Source: Histoplasma ohiense (Eukaryota; Ascomycota; Eurotiomycetes; Onygenales; Ajellomycetaceae). Taken from it: DNA of 64,000 nucleotides. The translations under genes and the position numbers were made by a program. Below the pieces are notes generated by a model that worked only from the letters and a program-made list of their open reading frames with translations, made no database searches and had not been told where the DNA came from. Shown here piece after piece: positions 59,926-64,000 of the stretch. The stretch spans positions 3,968,001-4,032,000 of the forward strand of contig JAEVHH010000003.1 in NCBI GenBank assembly GCA_017607445.1, given 5' to 3'. How positions within the stretch are numbered: the stretch's first letter is position 1; every line of letters begins with the position of its first letter.

Positions 59926-61341
59926 GTTCCACTGTGACAGTGAAGTTTAAGGTGTTTTTATATTGACTTTCCATGCTTATGACTGCTATTGTGAGCTGAA
60001 TGATGTATTTTAAGCATTTTTTGAGTTCTTCAAGTTCTTTGTGTCTTTTGTATTGAGTTTTGAGTTGGACTTGGTGTTTTTGAATTCATCTTTGAGTTGT
60101 TTGAAACATGAATCAATGATATGTTCTGATCACTTGCAATAACAGCAATATTTTGATTGAGTGAAGTCATCAGATTTTGTAGTGTCATTTCATCTGCATT
60201 TGTTTTGTGATCTATTATCAGCATTATTTCTGTTGTTAAAGCTTTGAATGAGATTTTTGAAATTTGATTTCTCTTTAAGTTTCTTCTGTCTCTCTGACAG
60301 ATTTGATTCTGTCATTGCAAGTTTATGTAGAGTGGCATCATAGCTTAACTCTTTCAATTTGATTGCATATTTGTCAAATTCTCAGTGAATGGAAGGTAGA
60401 ACTTTCATATAGAGATGTGATTTCTGATGATATTCACTATAAAAATGCTGCAGATGCTTTTCAATTGATTGTAAATGTGAAGTAAATTGTTGAACTGTCT
60501 GATCTTCTTGTTGCTCTGTTTTTCAGTACTGTCTATCAGCATCTCAGAAACTTTTATCTGAATCAGTGACTTGATATTGCATTCAACTAACAAATTCTTC
60601 CCATGATAGCAAAGTTCACATATCATGTGTATGTTGATACCAACATTGTTGCATTTCAATGTTGAAATGAGTGACAGCTTTGATGATCTTTCAATGATTG
60701 TATTTGTTGTAGTAATCAAGATCACTGACATGAAAAGCAATAGCAGCTGTAACAAAGTTTTTGAATTCTTTCATACTTTGATCTTGAAACTTTTTCATAT
60801 CTCTTCAAAAAGAGTGATCATTCATGCTGGGATCTCAAAGTTCTAATTGTCAAAGTGATACTCAACTACATCTTCTACTGACAGTAGTCACAATGCTTTT
60901 CACTAAGATGTTGAGTATTTATAGTGTGACTTCTGATGATCTGAGAATATTTGTGATGTTATTGTAGTTATCATTCATACTAGTTGCATCTCTACTGTGA
61001 TTCAGATGTGCTTCTAGTGTATTTCAAATGACTGAAATTGTTTCATTCAATTCTTGCAGTAAAATGTTATACTGATGTTGAAGTTCTTGCAGTTCTTTCT
61101 CAGTCTGTAATTTTTTGATTCTTCTGATCACAGCTATCTTCTCAGTCTCAATTGTACTGAGATCTTCAGAGAAGATATCCTCTTCTGAACTATACTCAGA
61201 GTCTGATTTCATAGAGAAAGATGATGCTTGTTGTACACTTTCAGTGACAGAAGTATGTGTTTCACAGTTTTCTTTCATGATATTTGTTGCTTTGAGTTTG
61301 ACAGTAGCACAAGTACAGTGGATGCTGTGGGTAGAGATCAT
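59926..61341 (-). pseudogene. C2 gag, decayed
   Basis: The N-terminal block 61024-61341 is open for 106 codons: Ser/Glu-rich, then a coiled Leu/Glu/Lys stretch. The capsid-like block is at 60405-60755. The zinc knuckle near 60117-60160 keeps its cysteines, with a TGA inside. A4 inserted just past its end. Collinear with C1 gag. Confidence 0.8.
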
Positions 61342-61388
61342 GACTATTACTCAATGAATCATCTCTCAAAGATTGAGTGATTAGAAAC

Positions 61389-61651
61389 TGTGAGGTGTAG
61401 TGACAGTGTGAAGAGTAACAGTAGAAGATAGTTTATAGTGTAGCAGAGATAATAGTAATATATTGTAGAGTGTAGTATAGTAGTATAACATAGTGTAGCT
61501 AATTGCTAAGGAAGAAAAGAAAGAGAAAGAAGATGTGCGAAATACATACATCGATATATATATACATATAGAAATAGCAGTAGCGAGAGTATAATGGAAA
61601 GAGGTAAGAATAAGCGAAGATAATAAGGAAATAATAAACGAGTGCATTACA
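61389..61651 (-). repeat. C2 5' LTR (263 bp)
   Basis: TGTGAGGTGTAG...GTGCATTACA. Partner of 19153-19415. Followed by AAGTA and D3 sequence. Confidence 0.94.
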
Positions 61652-61656
61652 AAGTA

Positions 61657-62962
61657 TGTACAACAAATGCTTGACTGTCTATGAAAAGCTGAACTGTAAG
61701 TGAACATTGACAAATGTGACTTTGAGATCAAGTCTACAATCTATCTAGAATTCATCATTGAAGCTGAAAAAAGTGTATGCATGAATTCTAAGAAAATGGA
61801 AGCAATTTTCAACTGAGAGATATCAGTCTCAGTAAAAGAGACTAGAAGCTTTCTAGAATTTGTCAACTTCTACTGAAGATTCATCAAAGACTTCTCTGAT
61901 ATTGTATGATCACTGATGAATCTGACTCAGAAAGACACTGTATTTCAATGAACTGATGAAGTGGACACAGTATTCAAAAAGCTGAAGTGTATGTTCACAA
62001 ACACTCTGATGCTGCAATCATTCAATTCAGATAAGCATACAATTCTTGAAACAGACATCTCAGATTATATAGTAGATGAGATACTAATGCAATATAATAA
62101 TGAAGATATTCTATAATTTTGTATTTTCATCTCAAAAAAGATGTCATCTGTTGAATGCAACTATGAGATCTATTATAAGAAGCTTCTAGTGATCATACAA
62201 TATCTTAAAGAATGAAAGTCTAAATTCATGAGTGTTGAGAGATTTGAGATTGTTACCAATCATAAGAATCTGAAATATTTCACAATTACTCATAAGTTTA
62301 CTGAGAGGTATATATACTGATTATTGTTTCTTAGCTGATTCATCAATGACTGAGCACTCAGATTATGAAATCATATACAGCATTGTAGCTCAAGACTTCT
62401 ACTGACTGAATATATCAAAGAATATACATCAGTTTGTACACAATTGTGATCACTGTGACTCAGTAACAGCATGATGTGAACAATGAAAAGAGATGTTGAA
62501 ATCTCTGTCTATCTCTGAATAAATCTGATGTGATATAGCAATTGACTTTGCAGTTTCTCTATCTGAGAGTGAAGGTTCTATGAACATTCTAGTCATTGTT
62601 GATTGTCTCAGCAAGAGTGTAATACTGCAACTCTGTGACAGAATGAATGCTGAAGTAGTTGTGAATATCTTTGTTCAGAGCTCATTCTATCATATACACA
62701 GTCTATCTTCATTCATTGTATCAGATAGAGACAGTCAATTTGTCAGTGCACTCTGAATCTGTATATATCAGCTGCTAAGAATTGAACAAAAATTGTCAAC
62801 AGTGTATCACTCAGAAACTGATAAAGTCACAGAGAGAATGATATAAATAGTAAAAAACATTCTTCATAAATTCTATAATTATATACAAAACAACTGAAGT
62901 CATCTGCTATCACACATTGAGATTACAATCAATGACTGAGACTCTGTCACAACAGATATAAG
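61657..62962 (+). pseudogene. D3 segment 3: end of RT, RNase H and integrase, decayed
   Basis: Resumes D3 after C2, first matching D1 28240-28529 (end of RT), then 34739-36150 (RNase H, integrase core). The piece between RNase H and the integrase zinc region is shorter than in D1 (a deletion near 62330-62345). In-frame stops and small shifts are frequent. It ends where D4 inserted. Confidence 0.84.
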
Positions 62963-63475
62963 TGTAACGGGCGTACTTCAATTAATGATTTGATACTATT
63001 CTAATTACAGATTACGAATTGATTAAGGAAAGAAAGAGAAAAGAAATCAGAAGAAAAGGTCATACAAAGAGGGTTTTTATAGAGGGAAATTCAGAGTGGA
63101 AGAATATCAGAAGCCACTTCACAGTGAAGTGCAGAGCAGAAGAACATTAAAGACTATGCAGAAGAATTGTTAGAAACTATACAAGTGCAGAGTGTGAGAT
63201 GAAAGAATCATTGAGAGCTACACAGAAGAATTGTTAGAAACTATATGAGTGTGAAGTGTGGAGTGAGAGAATCATTGAGAGCTATGTAGAAGAATTGTTA
63301 GAAATTACATGAGTGTGAAGCATGGAGTGGAAGAATGTTAAGAGCTATGTGAAAGAATCATTAGAGACTATGTGAGTGTGGAGCACAGAGTGGAAGAACA
63401 TCGAGAGTTACACATGATTGCAATGACAGAAGTTGATTGTGTAAGTTAATTGCTAACAGATGCTAACCCATCACA
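62963..63475 (-). repeat. D4 3' LTR (513 bp)
   Basis: TGTAACGGGCGTAC...ACCCATCACA. It keeps CpG at its start. It is 21 bp shorter than the D1 LTR, mainly through a deletion near 63415-63435. Confidence 0.9.
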
Positions 63476-64000
63476 TTATCCCCCTCTACTGAGATGAGTG
63501 AGGACTCATAGACATTGAGAGTGATGATGTCCTCCAAGACAGATACAGGTTCTCAGATTGAACAATCATATTCTACTCATTTAACAAGATATTCACAGTG
63601 GTGATGATTGATTCTATTGTCAAGAATTGCTTCAATTTCCCACTTGAGTTTATTATCTTCTTCTATAATGACAGATGACTGTCAATTGAAGATTCTCTGT
63701 GAGGGGAATGAATTCTCAACTGCAGATTGGAGCAGGTTCATATAAAAGACATTGTGAATGTCAGATGAAATGTTGAGTTGATAATTATGTATATCTAGCA
63801 CTTTCTTCACTGTATACTTGATGTGATGATAATCTAGTGTATGTGAGAGATGATCTGTTCTTATGTTCTTGAGATCTAGTCAGACTTTGTCTTCTATATA
63901 ATATTGAATTGCAGAACTTCTTCTGATGTTTATTTGATTCTCATAATCTTACTGAACACTGATCATTGAAGCTTCTGTTCATTCACAGATTTTCTTCAAC
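63476..64000 (-). pseudogene. D4 pol 3' end: integrase C-terminus and chromodomain, decayed
   Basis: Collinear with D2 29127-29650. The chromodomain is near 63480-63680, preceded by the SH3-like integrase end. The tract TTATCCCCCTCTACT at 63476-63490 is the complement of the polypurine tract. Cut by the window end. Confidence 0.82.

Larger units (their letters stand above)
19153..61651 (-). mobile_element. Element C2, family C LTR retrotransposon split by a 35-kb nest
   Basis: The LTRs of 263 bp lie at 19153-19415 and 61389-61651. The target-site duplication AAGTA is at 19148-19152 and 61652-61656, and D3 RT continues across it. A4 with all its passengers (24829-59920) splits C2 between gag and protease. 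Removing it leaves 7402 bp, collinear with C1. The order on the minus strand is LTR, gag, pol with chromodomain, antisense gene, LTR. Confidence 0.93.
62963..64000 (-). mobile_element. Element D4, family D LTR retrotransposon, cut by window end
   Basis: The 3' LTR (62963-63475) is followed by the polypurine tract and the 3' end of pol on the minus strand, as in D2. The rest is beyond the window. It sits in the D3 integrase; only the left flank is visible, so the target site is unread. Confidence 0.9.

Overview
The window is a block of nested LTR retrotransposons with no recognisable host gene. All complete elements are Ty3/gypsy-type. The integrase-end chromodomains (seen in families A, C and D), short introns with a TACTAAC-like branch site, and strong C-to-T decay point to a filamentous fungus, probably an ascomycete. 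That assignment is inference; no species marker is present. Coding copies are broken mainly by in-frame TGA that fits former CGA (Arg) or TGG (Trp). Where two copies can be compared, the changes are mainly CpG to TpG/CpA and CpC to TpC, while CpA is largely spared.

Four families are present (my names). A: 271-bp LTR, about 7.14 kb. C: 263-bp LTR, about 7.4 kb. D: 513-597-bp LTR, about 6.1-6.2 kb. E: 146-bp LTR, 8.08 kb. The nest can be unpicked from target-site duplications (TSDs). The oldest layer is D3, in pieces at 10218-11334, 18469-19152 and 61657-62962. Into D3 went C1 (to 10217, itself hit by A0), A1 (11335-18463, TSD GCATT/GCATC), C2 (19153-61651, TSD AAGTA) and D4 (62963 onward). C2 contains A4 (24829-59920). 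A4 holds a SINE (56278-56666) and, inside its 3' LTR, D1 (25050-52591, TSD TTCTA). D1 holds D2 (28530-34733, TSD ACTGT), A3 (36162-43305, TSD TTAAC) and E (43902-51976, TSD CTGA). The deepest chain is D3 > C2 > A4 > D1 > D2/A3/E. Subtracting the insertions returns each host to its family length.

The most unusual content is a second gene in families A, C and E. It lies between the end of pol and the 3' LTR, on the strand opposite to gag-pol, so the two run tail to tail. These antisense genes look spliced. Each carries a six-cysteine motif of the same layout, C-x2-C-x(9-11)-C-x(8-16)-C-x2-C-x(6-8)-C, with otherwise different proteins. In family A the three exons are 186, 495 and 366 nt in all three copies. 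Family D has no such gene: its polypurine tract follows the chromodomain directly. The motif resembles a fungal cysteine-rich domain I recall as DUF3716; this is from memory and needs a profile search.

Other items: a tRNA-headed SINE with a 13-bp TSD that still holds CpG; 63-bp tandem units in the D LTR whose copy number explains 597 versus 534 bp; a 28-bp triple repeat and a 16-bp palindrome in the D leader; and an E LTR pair whose six differences record the mutation process directly.
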